Positions 18,243-26,343 are shown, counted from the first letter of the stretch. The stretch is 64,000 bases of DNA from Mycolicibacterium sp. (GCF_016462545.1 NZ_JAEMTA010000022.1:16231-80230); one strand, 5' to 3'. Program-made: numbers and translations. Notes: generated by a model from the letters alone, not told the origin.

Positions 18243-20036
18243 ATGTTCGATCAGTTGGTGGCTTCGGCGACAGGCGCATCCGGCGCCGCTGGGCTGGACG
18301 GGTGGACCCGGGTCGAATCCGCCTCCTGCGCCCGGCGGGTTGCCGCGATGGTCGACATGCTCGCCGTCGTGCACGCCGCCGACGGATCCGCCGAACGCGA
18401 CCAATGGTGCCTGGACAACTGGTCGGCGGTGACCGCGCACATCGGGGCCGCAGCGCGGATCACCTCCGGTGCGGCCTCGGGCATGCTGCTCGTCGGGATC
18501 GCCCTGCGCGAACGCTTCCCGACGGTCGCCGGCCTGTTCTCGGCCGGGCTGATCTCCTACCCGCTGGTGCGGGCGATGGTGACGCGCTCCGCCAACGTCA
18601 TCGACCCCGACGCTCTTCGCGCATTGGACGAGCAGCTGTCCTCGGCGTTTCAGGACTGCGAACCACTCTCGGTGGACAAGACCGAGAAGACCATCGACGC
18701 GATCATCGCCGACGTCGACCCGCTGGCGTTGCGCCGCCGCGAAGCCCAAGCCCGCGACCGCCGGGTGGACATCACCATCGAGGACGGCAGCGGACTGGCC
18801 ACCCTGTTCTCGACACTGTTCGCCACCGACGCCCACGCCCTGGACCTCCGGTTGGACGCCCTGGCCGACACCGTGTGCCCTTCTGATCCGCGCACCAAGG
18901 ATCAACGCCGCGCGGATGCCTTCCACGCCCTGACCCACGGCGCCGACCGCCTGGCCTGCCTCTGCGGCACCGACGACTGCCTCGCCGCCCTGAACCCGCC
19001 CTCCACCGGAGTGGTCATCTACGTCGTCACGCACCAGGACACCCTCGACGCGCGCCCCGAAACACCACCACCGCCGCCGCCGCCCGACGAACCCCATGAC
19101 GAGCCCGTCGCGCCCAGCGATGCAGAGGTCGCGCCCAGCGATGCCGAGGCCGAGGCCGACGCAGACTCCGAATCCCCCGCCCCTACGGCCGCACAGGACG
19201 CCGAGGCCGCGGTCGCCGCAGAGGACTCCGAACAGTCCGAGGCCGCCGAGTCCGATGCTCCTAACCCGTCTCCCACCGCCGCCGATCACGCACCACGCCT
19301 CGACGGCGTCCTGCCGTCAGCATTTACGAAGCCGTTGCGGGAGCAGACCCTGACCGAAGCCCTCACCGGGCTCACCGCCCTGGCTCCGGCGGTGCCCAGC
19401 ACCATCCGCCCCGCGGCCATGATGGGTGGACAGTTCCTGCCCGGCGAGATCGCCCAACGCGCCGCCCTCGGCGCCACCATCACCACGATCCTCCACCCCG
19501 GCCAAGCCCCACCAGAACAGCGCTACACACCCTCGAAGAAACTGGCCGACTTCATCCGCGCCCGCGACATGACGTGCCGCTTCCCGGGCTGCTGCGCGCC
19601 CGCCACCAACTGCGACATCGACCACACGATCCCGTGGCCCTACGGCCCCACCCAGGCCTCCAACCTCAAGGCACTATGCCGAAAACACCACTTGCTCAAG
19701 ACATTCTGGGGCGGCGACGGCGGCTGGCGAGACCAGCAGTACCCGGATGGCACCGTCGAATGGCGCGCCCCCGACGGCCGAACACACCTCACCAGACCGG
19801 GCAGCCGACGACTGTTCCCCGAACTGTGCACACCCACCGCACCCACCATGGCGACCGGACCCGTGCCACCCGCCCACAACCCGGGACTCAAGATGCCGCG
19901 CCGCAAAACCACCCGCGCCCAAGACCGCGCCCACCGCATCGCCGAGGAACGCGAACTCAACCGCGCCGACGCCGACGGGCACTTTGATCTTGAAATTGGG
20001 TTCGGTAGCAGAGGCGACGGTGTCTACTCGCCATGA
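18243..20036 (+). CDS. 13E12-family protein: DUF222 domain plus C-terminal HNH nuclease domain
   Basis: 597 aa. The DUF222 region (about 1-255) is followed by a long acidic, Ala/Pro-rich linker (about 270-345) with a seven-residue tandem duplication, then an HNH module (about 430-510). The HNH module has zinc-type pairs CRFPGC and LCRKHH and the core CDIDHTIPW. This is the multi-copy mycobacterial 13E12 repeat family, presumed mobile or phage-derived; its biological role is unsettled. Usual length is 400-600 aa and no frameshift is visible. Upstream sequences resemble an SOS box and DnaA boxes (see findings). Confidence 0.9.
   Translation: MFDQLVASATGASGAAGLDGWTRVESASCARRVAAMVDMLAVVHAADGSAERDQWCLDNWSAVTAHIGAAARITSGAASGMLLVGIALRERFPTVAGLFSAGLISYPLVRAMVTRSANVIDPDALRALDEQLSSAFQDCEPLSVDKTEKTIDAIIADVDPLALRRREAQARDRRVDITIEDGSGLATLFSTLFATDAHALDLRLDALADTVCPSDPRTKDQRRADAFHALTHGADRLACLCGTDDCLAALNPPSTGVVIYVVTHQDTLDARPETPPPPPPPDEPHDEPVAPSDAEVAPSDAEAEADADSESPAPTAAQDAEAAVAAEDSEQSEAAESDAPNPSPTAADHAPRLDGVLPSAFTKPLREQTLTEALTGLTALAPAVPSTIRPAAMMGGQFLPGEIAQRAALGATITTILHPGQAPPEQRYTPSKKLADFIRARDMTCRFPGCCAPATNCDIDHTIPWPYGPTQASNLKALCRKHHLLKTFWGGDGGWRDQQYPDGTVEWRAPDGRTHLTRPGSRRLFPELCTPTAPTMATGPVPPAHNPGLKMPRRKTTRAQDRAHRIAEERELNRADADGHFDLEIGFGSRGDGVYSP
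19107..19148 (+). repeat. 21-bp tandem duplication inside the 13E12 linker
   Basis: Two adjacent 21-bp units, 19107-19127 and 19128-19148, differ at one position (A/C) and encode VAPSDAE twice in frame. It marks recent expansion in the low-complexity linker between DUF222 and HNH. Confidence 0.85.
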
Positions 20037-20081
20037 ACGCGCCGCCTGAACGGCAGCGAACCACACGGAGAGGAACACTTC

Positions 20082-20396
20082 ATGGTCAACACAGTCAAGC
20101 GAGCCCTCGCCGGTGCGCTGATCTCAGGCGTCGGCGCCGTCGCCACTCTGTGGATCGCCGCTTTGGCACCGGACGTCGCACCTTCCCAGGCCGACTCCCG
20201 GTGTGACCCGGTCTGCCATGGCACCTGGTGCCCGGGAGACCCCATCACCTACCAGGTCAAAGACTTGGCGGCCACGTGGGACCCCAACGTCTGCCACGAA
20301 TTTCACCAGGTGTCCGGGCAACCGGGGGTGTACGCCGAGGGCCCGCTTCCGCCGGGCACGTTCGTCTGCCCGCCGTTCGCGTTCATGTGCCCCTGA
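20082..20396 (+). CDS. Small secreted cysteine-containing protein
   Basis: 104 aa with a Sec-type signal peptide (basic VKRALAG, hydrophobic residues about 10-30, probable cleavage near SQADS). The mature part of about 66 aa has six Cys residues (CDPVC, TWCPG, NVCHE, FVCPP, FMCP), suggesting disulfide bonds. A GAGAGGA ribosome-binding site precedes the ATG. It lies 45 bp after the 13E12 gene and converges on the SDR gene. This type of short exported protein is common in mycobacteria; function unknown. Confidence 0.75.
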   Translation: MVNTVKRALAGALISGVGAVATLWIAALAPDVAPSQADSRCDPVCHGTWCPGDPITYQVKDLAATWDPNVCHEFHQVSGQPGVYAEGPLPPGTFVCPPFAFMCP

Positions 20397-20401
20397 GCGG
20401 C

Positions 20402-21145
20402 CTAGAACAGGTCCTTGTGCGGTACGTCGGTGACGAGACCGCCGTCGACCACGAACTCGCTGCCCGTCGCGTACGAGGACTCGTCACTAGCGAGGAACAC
20501 GATGAACGTGGCGACCTCGTCGGACTGGCCAGGGCGCCCCAAGGGGGTGGTCACCATGTCGTCGGGGAAGTGCTTGGTCATCGGCGTGCGAATGAAGCCA
20601 GGGTGCAACGAGTTGACGCGAATGTTGTGCTTGCCCAGTTCGATCGCGGCCGACTTGGCCAGCCCGCGGACCGCCCACTTCGACGCCACATACGGATGCA
20701 CCATCGGCGCGCCGCGCAACCCTTCGATCGACGACACGTTGATGATCGATCCGCCACCCGCCGCCTTCATGGCCTCGACCGAGGCCTGCATGCCGAGGAA
20801 CGTGCCGATGAGGTTGACGTCGATGACCTTCTGAAACTTGGTCATGTCGAAGCTGCCGATCTTGCCGAGCGCGACGATTCCGGCGTTGTTCACCAGCACG
20901 TTGAGCTTCCCGAACTCGGCCAGGGCAAGGGCGACGGCGGCGTCCCACTGGTCGGCTTCGGTGACGTCGAGATGCACGTAGCGCGCGGACTCCCCGATCT
21001 CGTCGGCCAGGGCCTTGCCCTCGTCGTCGAGGATGTCACCGATGACCACTTTTGCGCCCTCGGCGACGAGCATCCGTGCGTGCGCGGCGCCCATCCCCCG
21101 TGCCCCGCCGCTGATCAGTGCAACTTTTTCATCCACGCGTCCCAT
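20402..21145 (-). CDS. fabG3: SDR oxidoreductase, 3-alpha/20-beta-hydroxysteroid dehydrogenase-like (FabG3-like)
   Basis: 247 aa classical short-chain dehydrogenase. Cofactor motif SGGARGMGAAH, acidic residue after beta2 (GDILDDEG) pointing to NAD(H), NNAG in VLVNNAGI, catalytic Ser in INVSSIEG and YVASK for Tyr/Lys. Much of the chain, including SDESSYATGSEFVVDGG, matches my memory of M. tuberculosis Rv2002 (FabG3), a hydroxysteroid dehydrogenase. A KstR-type palindrome lies 34 bp upstream of the start, which supports a sterol-related role. It converges on the small secreted gene. Confidence 0.85.
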   Translation of the reverse strand: MGRVDEKVALISGGARGMGAAHARMLVAEGAKVVIGDILDDEGKALADEIGESARYVHLDVTEADQWDAAVALALAEFGKLNVLVNNAGIVALGKIGSFDMTKFQKVIDVNLIGTFLGMQASVEAMKAAGGGSIINVSSIEGLRGAPMVHPYVASKWAVRGLAKSAAIELGKHNIRVNSLHPGFIRTPMTKHFPDDMVTTPLGRPGQSDEVATFIVFLASDESSYATGSEFVVDGGLVTDVPHKDLF

Positions 21146-21178
21146 GACGGGTCAGGCTACCGTATGCGGTTCAGGAAC

Positions 21179-21192
21179 TAGAACCTGTTCCA
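21179..21192. promoter_or_regulatory. KstR-type operator (exact TnnAACnnGTTnnA match)
   Basis: TAGAACCTGTTCCA fits the published KstR consensus at every fixed position. It sits between the divergent FabG3-like SDR (start 21145) and the DapB-like reductase (start 21245), so it could control both. Confidence 0.7.
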
Positions 21193-21244
21193 ATTCGGGG
21201 CGTCGGCCCGCATACTGCAGGGCGTCATACGTGAGGAGAAATCT

Positions 21245-22321
21245 ATGGCGATCCGCGTCGCGCTCATGGGCACCGGCAACTGCGGCAGTCTCGCACTCAA
21301 ACAGTTGATCACCGATGCGCGCTTCGAACTCACCGGCGTGTGGGTCTCATCGGACGCAAAAGTGGGCAGGGACGCCGGCGAACTCGCAGGCCTCGACGTG
21401 TCGACGGGCATCATGGCGACCAACGACCTCGACGCGATCGTCGCCGCGAAGCCGGAGTGCGTCGTGTACTGCGCCATGGGTGACGTGCGACTGGTCGAGG
21501 CCATGGCGGACGTCCGCCTGCTACTTGCGGCGGGCATCAACGTGGTCGGCTCAGCGCCGGGCGTTCTGCAGTACCCATGGCAGGTGATCCCCGAGAAGTA
21601 CATCGAACGCGTGGAAGCTGCTGCGCGGGAGGGTGATTCGAGCGTCTTCATCACCGGCGTGGACCCCGGGTTCGCGACCGACCTGCTGCCCTTTGCACTC
21701 GCCGGAACGTGTCAGAGCATCCAACAGATCCGCACGATGGAGATCGCCGACTACGCGACCTACGACGGCGTGACGGTGATGTTCGACGTCATGGGGTTCG
21801 GCAACGCGATCGGTGATTTCCCCATGCTGTTCCAGCCGGGTGTACTGAGCATCGCCTGGGGTACCGCGATCAGACAGCTCGCCGCAGGCCTCGGGATCGA
21901 GGTCGACGAGATCCGAGATTCGGTCGAGCAGGAACCCGCACCAGAGGACCTCGACGTCGCTGCCGGGCACATCGCCAAGGGAACCGTTGCGGCACTTCGC
22001 TTTCAGATCGAGGGACTGGTCAAGGGCCAACCCGTCATCGTGGTCGAGCACGTCACGCGCCTGCGCGCGGACCTGCGGCCAGACTGGGCACAGCCCGCGC
22101 ATCCCGGCGGCTCATACCGAGTCGAGATCACCGGCGAACCGTCGTACGTCGCCGACATCGTCCCGACCAGCCGTGACGGCGGTGCGCCCTATGCCGCCAT
22201 CCTCGCTGCTGCAGCGAGAATCGTGAACTCGATTCCCGACGTACTCGCCGCCGCACCAGGAATACGGACGACGTTGGATCTGCCGTTGGTCACGGGTCGC
22301 GGCGTGGTGTCGACCGGTTGA
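21245..22321 (+). CDS. NAD(P)H-dependent reductase, DapB-N-like (diaminopentanoate dehydrogenase type)
   Basis: 358 aa. The N-terminal Rossmann fold starts IRVALMGTGNCGSLALKQL and carries an acidic/Ser switch VWVSSDAKVG, as in dihydrodipicolinate reductase-like amine or imine reductases. The C-terminal domain has VDPGFATDLLPFAL and the dimerisation region. A strong GAGGAG lies six bases before the ATG. Many mycobacterial paralogues are annotated dihydrodipicolinate reductase, but this is not DapB itself, being about 100 aa longer. Shares a KstR-type promoter with the divergent FabG3-like SDR, suggesting reduction of a sterol-derived intermediate; substrate unknown. Confidence 0.75.
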   Translation: MAIRVALMGTGNCGSLALKQLITDARFELTGVWVSSDAKVGRDAGELAGLDVSTGIMATNDLDAIVAAKPECVVYCAMGDVRLVEAMADVRLLLAAGINVVGSAPGVLQYPWQVIPEKYIERVEAAAREGDSSVFITGVDPGFATDLLPFALAGTCQSIQQIRTMEIADYATYDGVTVMFDVMGFGNAIGDFPMLFQPGVLSIAWGTAIRQLAAGLGIEVDEIRDSVEQEPAPEDLDVAAGHIAKGTVAALRFQIEGLVKGQPVIVVEHVTRLRADLRPDWAQPAHPGGSYRVEITGEPSYVADIVPTSRDGGAPYAAILAAAARIVNSIPDVLAAAPGIRTTLDLPLVTGRGVVSTG

Positions 22322-22324
22322 TCC

Positions 22325-22771
22325 TCAGCGCTTGCTGACGTTCGCCCACACGAGACGGACGGTGGTGCCGTCGGTCGAGGTGTGGATCGAGGCGCGATCC
22401 GATAGCGCCTTCATCAACGCGATGCCCCGGCCGCGACTGCGATCGTTGGGCGTCGGGGTGACGGTCCGCCACAGCCCATGATCCGCAACGATGACGGTGA
22501 GTGTCGACTCGTGTGGATCGTGGGTCGCTCGGACATCCATGGTCCCCGTCAAGCCCGTGGACACGTAGGCGAATTCAGCAGCGTTGGCAAGGGCTTCGTA
22601 GGTAGCGAGCGCCATATCGCCAGCACGGTACCGGTCGAGCACGAAGGAATCACCCAGCCATTGAGTGAACTCGTCGCGGGTGTGGGCAGCATGACGGGCG
22701 TCAGCGGCCACGCGGGCGCGCTCGAAGCTATCGGCGTAGGTGACGTGTGACGTCGCAATCGATTCGGTCAT
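22325..22771 (-). CDS. Anti-sigma-factor-type HATPase (RsbW/serine kinase-like)
   Basis: 148 aa, a lone GHKL ATPase. The N box is YEALANAAEFAY, G1 appears as IVADHGLW and the G2 region as SRGRGIALMKALSD. Family members phosphorylate STAS antagonists and bind sigma factors. The gene lies 42 bp after a STAS-domain gene on the same strand, the normal order of a partner-switching pair. No sigma-factor gene is adjacent. It ends 3 bp from the convergent DapB-like gene. Confidence 0.83.
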   Translation of the reverse strand: MTESIATSHVTYADSFERARVAADARHAAHTRDEFTQWLGDSFVLDRYRAGDMALATYEALANAAEFAYVSTGLTGTMDVRATHDPHESTLTVIVADHGLWRTVTPTPNDRSRGRGIALMKALSDRASIHTSTDGTTVRLVWANVSKR

Positions 22772-22813
22772 GGCATGGGAGTGGTACCCAGTAGATCGAC
22801 CGACTATGCGTAT

Positions 22814-23203
22814 CTAGGCCGACAGAGCGGCGAGCGCCTCGTCAAGCGTGGAATGGAGCGGCACGATGTCGGCGATGCCCACCAGCTTGAGGGGCCGGCT
22901 GGTGGCAGGTCCCTCGGCGACGATGTGGATGTCGACGCCTTCCGGTGCCGCGTCGTGCGCTGCGACGAGCACCCCCATGCCGGCCGAGGCCAGGAACTCG
23001 ACGTCGGTGAAGTCCACGACGATGCTCTCGGGGGACTTCGCGAGCGATGCCTTGATCGCTTCCTCAAGCTGGGGTGCGGTGATCATGTCGACGACGCCTG
23101 AAGTGGCGATGACGGCGACCTTCCCGATCCATCGTTCGTTGACTACGCAGGTCGATCCGGATGCCGTAGGGGTGCCGTCGGTCGATTCCCGTTGTTCGTT
23201 CAA
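22814..23203 (-). CDS. STAS-domain anti-sigma factor antagonist
   Basis: 129 aa single STAS domain. SIVVDFTDVEFLASAGMGVL contains the conserved strand-helix with the phosphorylatable Ser (LASAG), and the C-terminal helix is HSTLDEALAAL. About 15-20 N-terminal residues are unstructured. The start is a TTG, supported by GGAAGA eight bases upstream. It is the first gene of a pair with the RsbW-like kinase, which should phosphorylate it and release it from the antagonist role. Confidence 0.85.
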   Translation of the reverse strand: MNEQRESTDGTPTASGSTCVVNERWIGKVAVIATSGVVDMITAPQLEEAIKASLAKSPESIVVDFTDVEFLASAGMGVLVAAHDAAPEGVDIHIVAEGPATSRPLKLVGIADIVPLHSTLDEALAALSA

Positions 23204-23469
23204 AGCCCGTCTTCCATGTCTAACCGCATCGAAGAAATGCAGTCGCCGTGATTCTCCTCCGCCTAAGGCTCTGGCTGAACCTGCGCGAATTCGAAACCGC
23301 CGAGGTCGAACCTATCCGATGGCGGCGTCATCCTCCCCATCAGCGGGGTTGTTGCCCTTCTAGGATGTCATCTAGCGGTAACACGGCCAGCGCCGCGGTC
23401 CACTCTGGGTGATGCTGCAATGGATACCGAGGCGTGCAAACCGTCGCCATCAGCGTCACCAGGAGCGAA

Positions 23470-24243
23470 ATGAACCGGGATGCGCCCGTGGCACGCCAAC
23501 TCGACGAGATTGCGTCGGGTCCGCAGGGTCGACAGGTCGGAGCCTTCTTCGACCTGGACGGCACGCTCGTCTCGGGCTTCACGGCGACGGTGCACGCGGG
23601 CCACCGAATTCATGCCCGACAGGCCAGCATCGGGGAGGTCATCGGGGTTCTCGAGGCCTCGCTGCGCTACCGGCTGGGCCGCATGGAGTTCGAGCGGCTC
23701 GTCGTGCGAGCGGCCGGATATCTGAGGGGCGACTCGCTCGACGAACTCGACGCCCTCGGCGATTACCTCTTCCGCCGCCACATCGAGACGCGGGTGTTCA
23801 CGCGGATGCAGGACGTCGTGCGCGCCCATCAGGATCGCGGCCACACGGTCGTGCTCAGTTCCTCCGCCCTCACGATCCATGCCGAACCGGTGGCGCGCTT
23901 CCTTGGCATCGACGGTGTCATCTGCAACCAGTTCGAGGTGGACGACCAGCGCCGGTTGACCGGTGGAATCGTGGCGCCGATCATTTGGGGCCCCAGCAAG
24001 GCCGAGGCCGTGACGCGGTTCGCCGAGGGGCGCGGTGTCGACTTGCGCGGCAGCTACTTCTACGCCGATGGTGACGAGGACGCCGCCCTGATGCGGGTGA
24101 TCGGCCATCCCCGGCCGGTCAATCCGCGGGCCGGCCTGGCGGCCGAGGCGCTCCGCAGCGGTTGGCCGGTGTTGACGGTGGGGGACGCTACCGCGCGTCG
24201 GAGCCCGGTGGCGGTGCTGCGGCGGCTCGCCGGGAGTCGATGA
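23470..24243 (+). CDS. HAD-IB family phosphatase (SerB-like)
   Basis: 257 aa. HAD motif I FFDLDGTLVSG (nucleophile and acid Asp), motif II LSSSALT, motif III Lys in GPSKAEAV and motif IV FYADGDEDAAL. The cap insertion (about 45-115) is helical, as in subfamily IB. The ATG at 23470 has AGGAG just upstream; a GTG at 23434 would add 12 residues. Mycobacterial relatives include SerB-like proteins and the phosphatase half of acyltransferase fusions. Substrate unknown. The final 56 bp overlap bfd-like gene on the other strand. Confidence 0.83.
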   Translation: MNRDAPVARQLDEIASGPQGRQVGAFFDLDGTLVSGFTATVHAGHRIHARQASIGEVIGVLEASLRYRLGRMEFERLVVRAAGYLRGDSLDELDALGDYLFRRHIETRVFTRMQDVVRAHQDRGHTVVLSSSALTIHAEPVARFLGIDGVICNQFEVDDQRRLTGGIVAPIIWGPSKAEAVTRFAEGRGVDLRGSYFYADGDEDAALMRVIGHPRPVNPRAGLAAEALRSGWPVLTVGDATARRSPVAVLRRLAGSR

Positions 24244-24385
24244 TCGCCCGCACGGTGCGGCGACAGCGTCCACACTCGCTACCCGCGCCGCACGCCTCGG
24301 CGACGTCCTTCGACGTCTGAGCGCCGGCGGACACTGCGTCGGCCACGGCCTGGTTGGTGACCCCCACGCAGAGGCAGACGTACAT
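24188..24385 (-). CDS. Bfd-like [2Fe-2S] ferredoxin, second paralogue
   Basis: 65 aa. The N-terminal MYVCLCVGV and the later CGAGSECGRCRR give cluster ligands C4, C6, C38 and C41, the exact Bfd arrangement. It is identical at 33 of the first 50 positions to the bfd at 58560-58751. Bfd transfers electrons to bacterioferritin to release iron. Here there is no ferritin neighbour: its start overlaps the stop of the upstream gene (TGATG), so the two are translationally coupled. It may instead serve that partner or another reductase. The 3' end overlaps the HAD gene. Confidence 0.85.
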   Translation of the reverse strand: MYVCLCVGVTNQAVADAVSAGAQTSKDVAEACGAGSECGRCRRTVRAIIDSRRAAAAPPPGSDAR

Positions 24386-25014
24386 CAGCGGGTGTCACCG
24401 ATGCGGAGCATGGTCTGGAACCGGCCGACGAACACGGGAGGGTAGGCACCGATGCCGGCCTTGGTCAGCCACTCGGCCGCCAGCTCGGAGTCGCTCAGCC
24501 AGTGCTGCGCGTGGTCCTCGTCGTCGATCTGCAGCAGCATCATCACCTCGAGCGGATTGTCGAAGGCGCTGAAGGTCGTCACTTTCCGCACACCCGCGAT
24601 GCGCATGCCGTCGCTGGTCTCCCGGATGTGGCGACCCAGGGTCTCGAGGTCGTCGACCGGCGTCACCACCGACACCATCACCTCGGGGACGGTGGTGGCG
24701 GCCTCCGGACTGAGCTCCAGCCGCTCGACGAGTTCACCGGCGAACACGGCCGGGATGTCGTCGACGCCCACCGCGTCGAACCATTCGAAGAAGACGCGGG
24801 ACCGGAGCAGGTCGAGGACCGGTTCGCGAGCGTGTACGGCGATCATCACCAACACCCGCTCGGGGTCGGTGGTCGACGCATAGACCAGCACGTGATGAGC
24901 CCCGAGGTCTACGAGCGCGTCCCTCCTACGCTCGAGCAGCGGTCCGACGCGCTCGGGATGCGACACCCGGTAGTCGGATGCCAGGACGAGCGAGTGGGTG
25001 AGCCAGTGCGTCAC
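24385..25014 (-). CDS. Conserved mycobacterial protein with two ferredoxin-like (ABM-type) halves
   Basis: 209 aa soluble protein. Two halves each look like a dimeric alpha/beta-barrel unit: the first around RVLVMIAVHAREPVLDLLRS, the second around PLEVMMLLQIDDEDHAQHW. The GTG at 25014 is chosen because GGAGGG sits seven bases upstream; the frame is open to 25116. It is translationally coupled to the downstream Bfd-like ferredoxin. A KstR-type palindrome at 25133-25146 lies upstream between it and the nitronate monooxygenase gene. I recall similar mycobacterial proteins of unknown function. Confidence 0.7.
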   Translation of the reverse strand: MTHWLTHSLVLASDYRVSHPERVGPLLERRRDALVDLGAHHVLVYASTTDPERVLVMIAVHAREPVLDLLRSRVFFEWFDAVGVDDIPAVFAGELVERLELSPEAATTVPEVMVSVVTPVDDLETLGRHIRETSDGMRIAGVRKVTTFSAFDNPLEVMMLLQIDDEDHAQHWLSDSELAAEWLTKAGIGAYPPVFVGRFQTMLRIGDTR

Positions 25015-25132
25015 GGCGGTGCCCTCCGGCGACACGATCGGGTGGTGATGGCGTTCTCGCTGGATGACGAGTGCGCGATCGATCGTACGGATTGTGCCCA
25101 GTTGCCAACGCCGCATGGCGTAAGTACTAAAC

Positions 25133-25146
25133 TAGAACACGTTCCA
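25133..25146. promoter_or_regulatory. KstR-type operator (exact TnnAACnnGTTnnA match)
   Basis: TAGAACACGTTCCA matches all fixed consensus positions. It lies 44 bp before the nitronate monooxygenase-like start and upstream of the divergent conserved gene and Bfd-like pair. Confidence 0.72.
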
Positions 25147-25190
25147 GTTCGCCTCTTGCGATCAGTCCTTACTTCGAGGAGCAACCCGGC

Positions 25191-26324
25191 ATGCACACTC
25201 CCCTCTGCGATCAACTCGGCATCGAGTTCCCGATCTTCGCGTTCACCCACTGTCGAGACGTCGTCGTGGCCGTCAGCAAGGCGGGAGGCTTCGGAGTTCT
25301 CGGTGCAGTGGGTTTCACGCCAGAGCAACTCGAGATCGAGCTCAATTGGATCGATGCGCACATCGGCGATCACACCTACGGCGTCGACATCGTCATCCCG
25401 AACAAGTACGAGGGCATGGACTCCAACCTGTCCGCCGATGAACTGACGAAGATGCTGGTCGACATGGTGCCTCAGGAGCACCTCGACTTCGCCAAGAAGA
25501 TCCTCACCGATCACGGCGTCCCGCTCACGGCTGAGGACAACGAGAGCACTCTGCAATTGCTCGGGTGGACCGAGGCCACGGCCACCCCGCAGGTCGAGGT
25601 GGCGCTCAAGCACCCGAAGATGACGCTGATCGCGAACGCCCTCGGAACGCCGCCCCGGGACATGATCGAGCACATCCACGCCGAGGGTCGCAAGGTCGCC
25701 GCACTGTGTGGGTCGCCCAGCCAGGCGCGCAAGCACGCCGACGCCGGCATCGACATCATCATCGCCCAGGGTGGCGAGGCGGGCGGTCACTCAGGCGAAA
25801 TCGGATCGATCGTGCTGTGGCCGCAGGTGGTCAAGGAGGTGGCACCCATCCCGGTGCTGGCCGCAGGCGGCATCGGAAGCGGACAGCAGATCGCTGCGGC
25901 ACTGGCGCTCGGCGCGCAGGGCGCCTGGACCGGCTCGCAGTGGCTGATGGTCGAGGAGGCCGAGAACACCCCGGTGCAGCAAGCCGCCTACGTCAAGGCG
26001 GGCAGCCGCGACACCGTTCGAAGTCGTTCGTTCACCGGCAAGCCGGCGCGCATGCTGAAGAACGACTGGACCGACGCCTGGGAGAACCCGGACAACCCCA
26101 AGCCATTGGGGATGCCGCTGCAGTTCATGGTCTCCGGACTCGCGGTGGCCGCCACGAACAAGTACCCCAACGAAACCGTCGACGTCGCGTTCAATCCGGT
26201 TGGTCAGGTAGTCGGCCAATTCGAGAAGGTCGAGAAGACCTCGGCGGTCATCGAGCGGTGGGTCCAGGAGTACCTCGAGGCCGCGGGCACGCTCAACGCG
26301 CTGAACGAGGCAGCGGGCGTCTAG
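25191..26324 (+). CDS. Nitronate monooxygenase-like flavoprotein
   Basis: 377 aa FMN-dependent TIM barrel of the nitronate monooxygenase/2-nitropropane dioxygenase family. GGFGVLGAVGF near the N-terminus, IIAQGGEAGGHSG with the catalytic-region His, VLAAGGIGSGQQIAAALALGA as the phosphate-binding site, and GAWTGSQWLM. GAGGAG lies nine bases before the ATG. A KstR-type box in the promoter suggests sterol or propionate-linked function rather than simple nitroalkane detoxification. A strong intrinsic terminator follows. Confidence 0.87.
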   Translation: MHTPLCDQLGIEFPIFAFTHCRDVVVAVSKAGGFGVLGAVGFTPEQLEIELNWIDAHIGDHTYGVDIVIPNKYEGMDSNLSADELTKMLVDMVPQEHLDFAKKILTDHGVPLTAEDNESTLQLLGWTEATATPQVEVALKHPKMTLIANALGTPPRDMIEHIHAEGRKVAALCGSPSQARKHADAGIDIIIAQGGEAGGHSGEIGSIVLWPQVVKEVAPIPVLAAGGIGSGQQIAAALALGAQGAWTGSQWLMVEEAENTPVQQAAYVKAGSRDTVRSRSFTGKPARMLKNDWTDAWENPDNPKPLGMPLQFMVSGLAVAATNKYPNETVDVAFNPVGQVVGQFEKVEKTSAVIERWVQEYLEAAGTLNALNEAAGV

Positions 26325-26343
26325 ACGCGACAAGTCCGCAAAG

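Noticed and set aside
18236..18250. A true SOS (LexA) box
   Set aside because: The two halves are one base too close together for the strict consensus; kept as a finding only.
22814..23469. SigF-type promoter before the STAS gene
   Set aside because: A GGTTT-like -35 is present on the minus strand but no GGGTA-like -10 at the right spacing.
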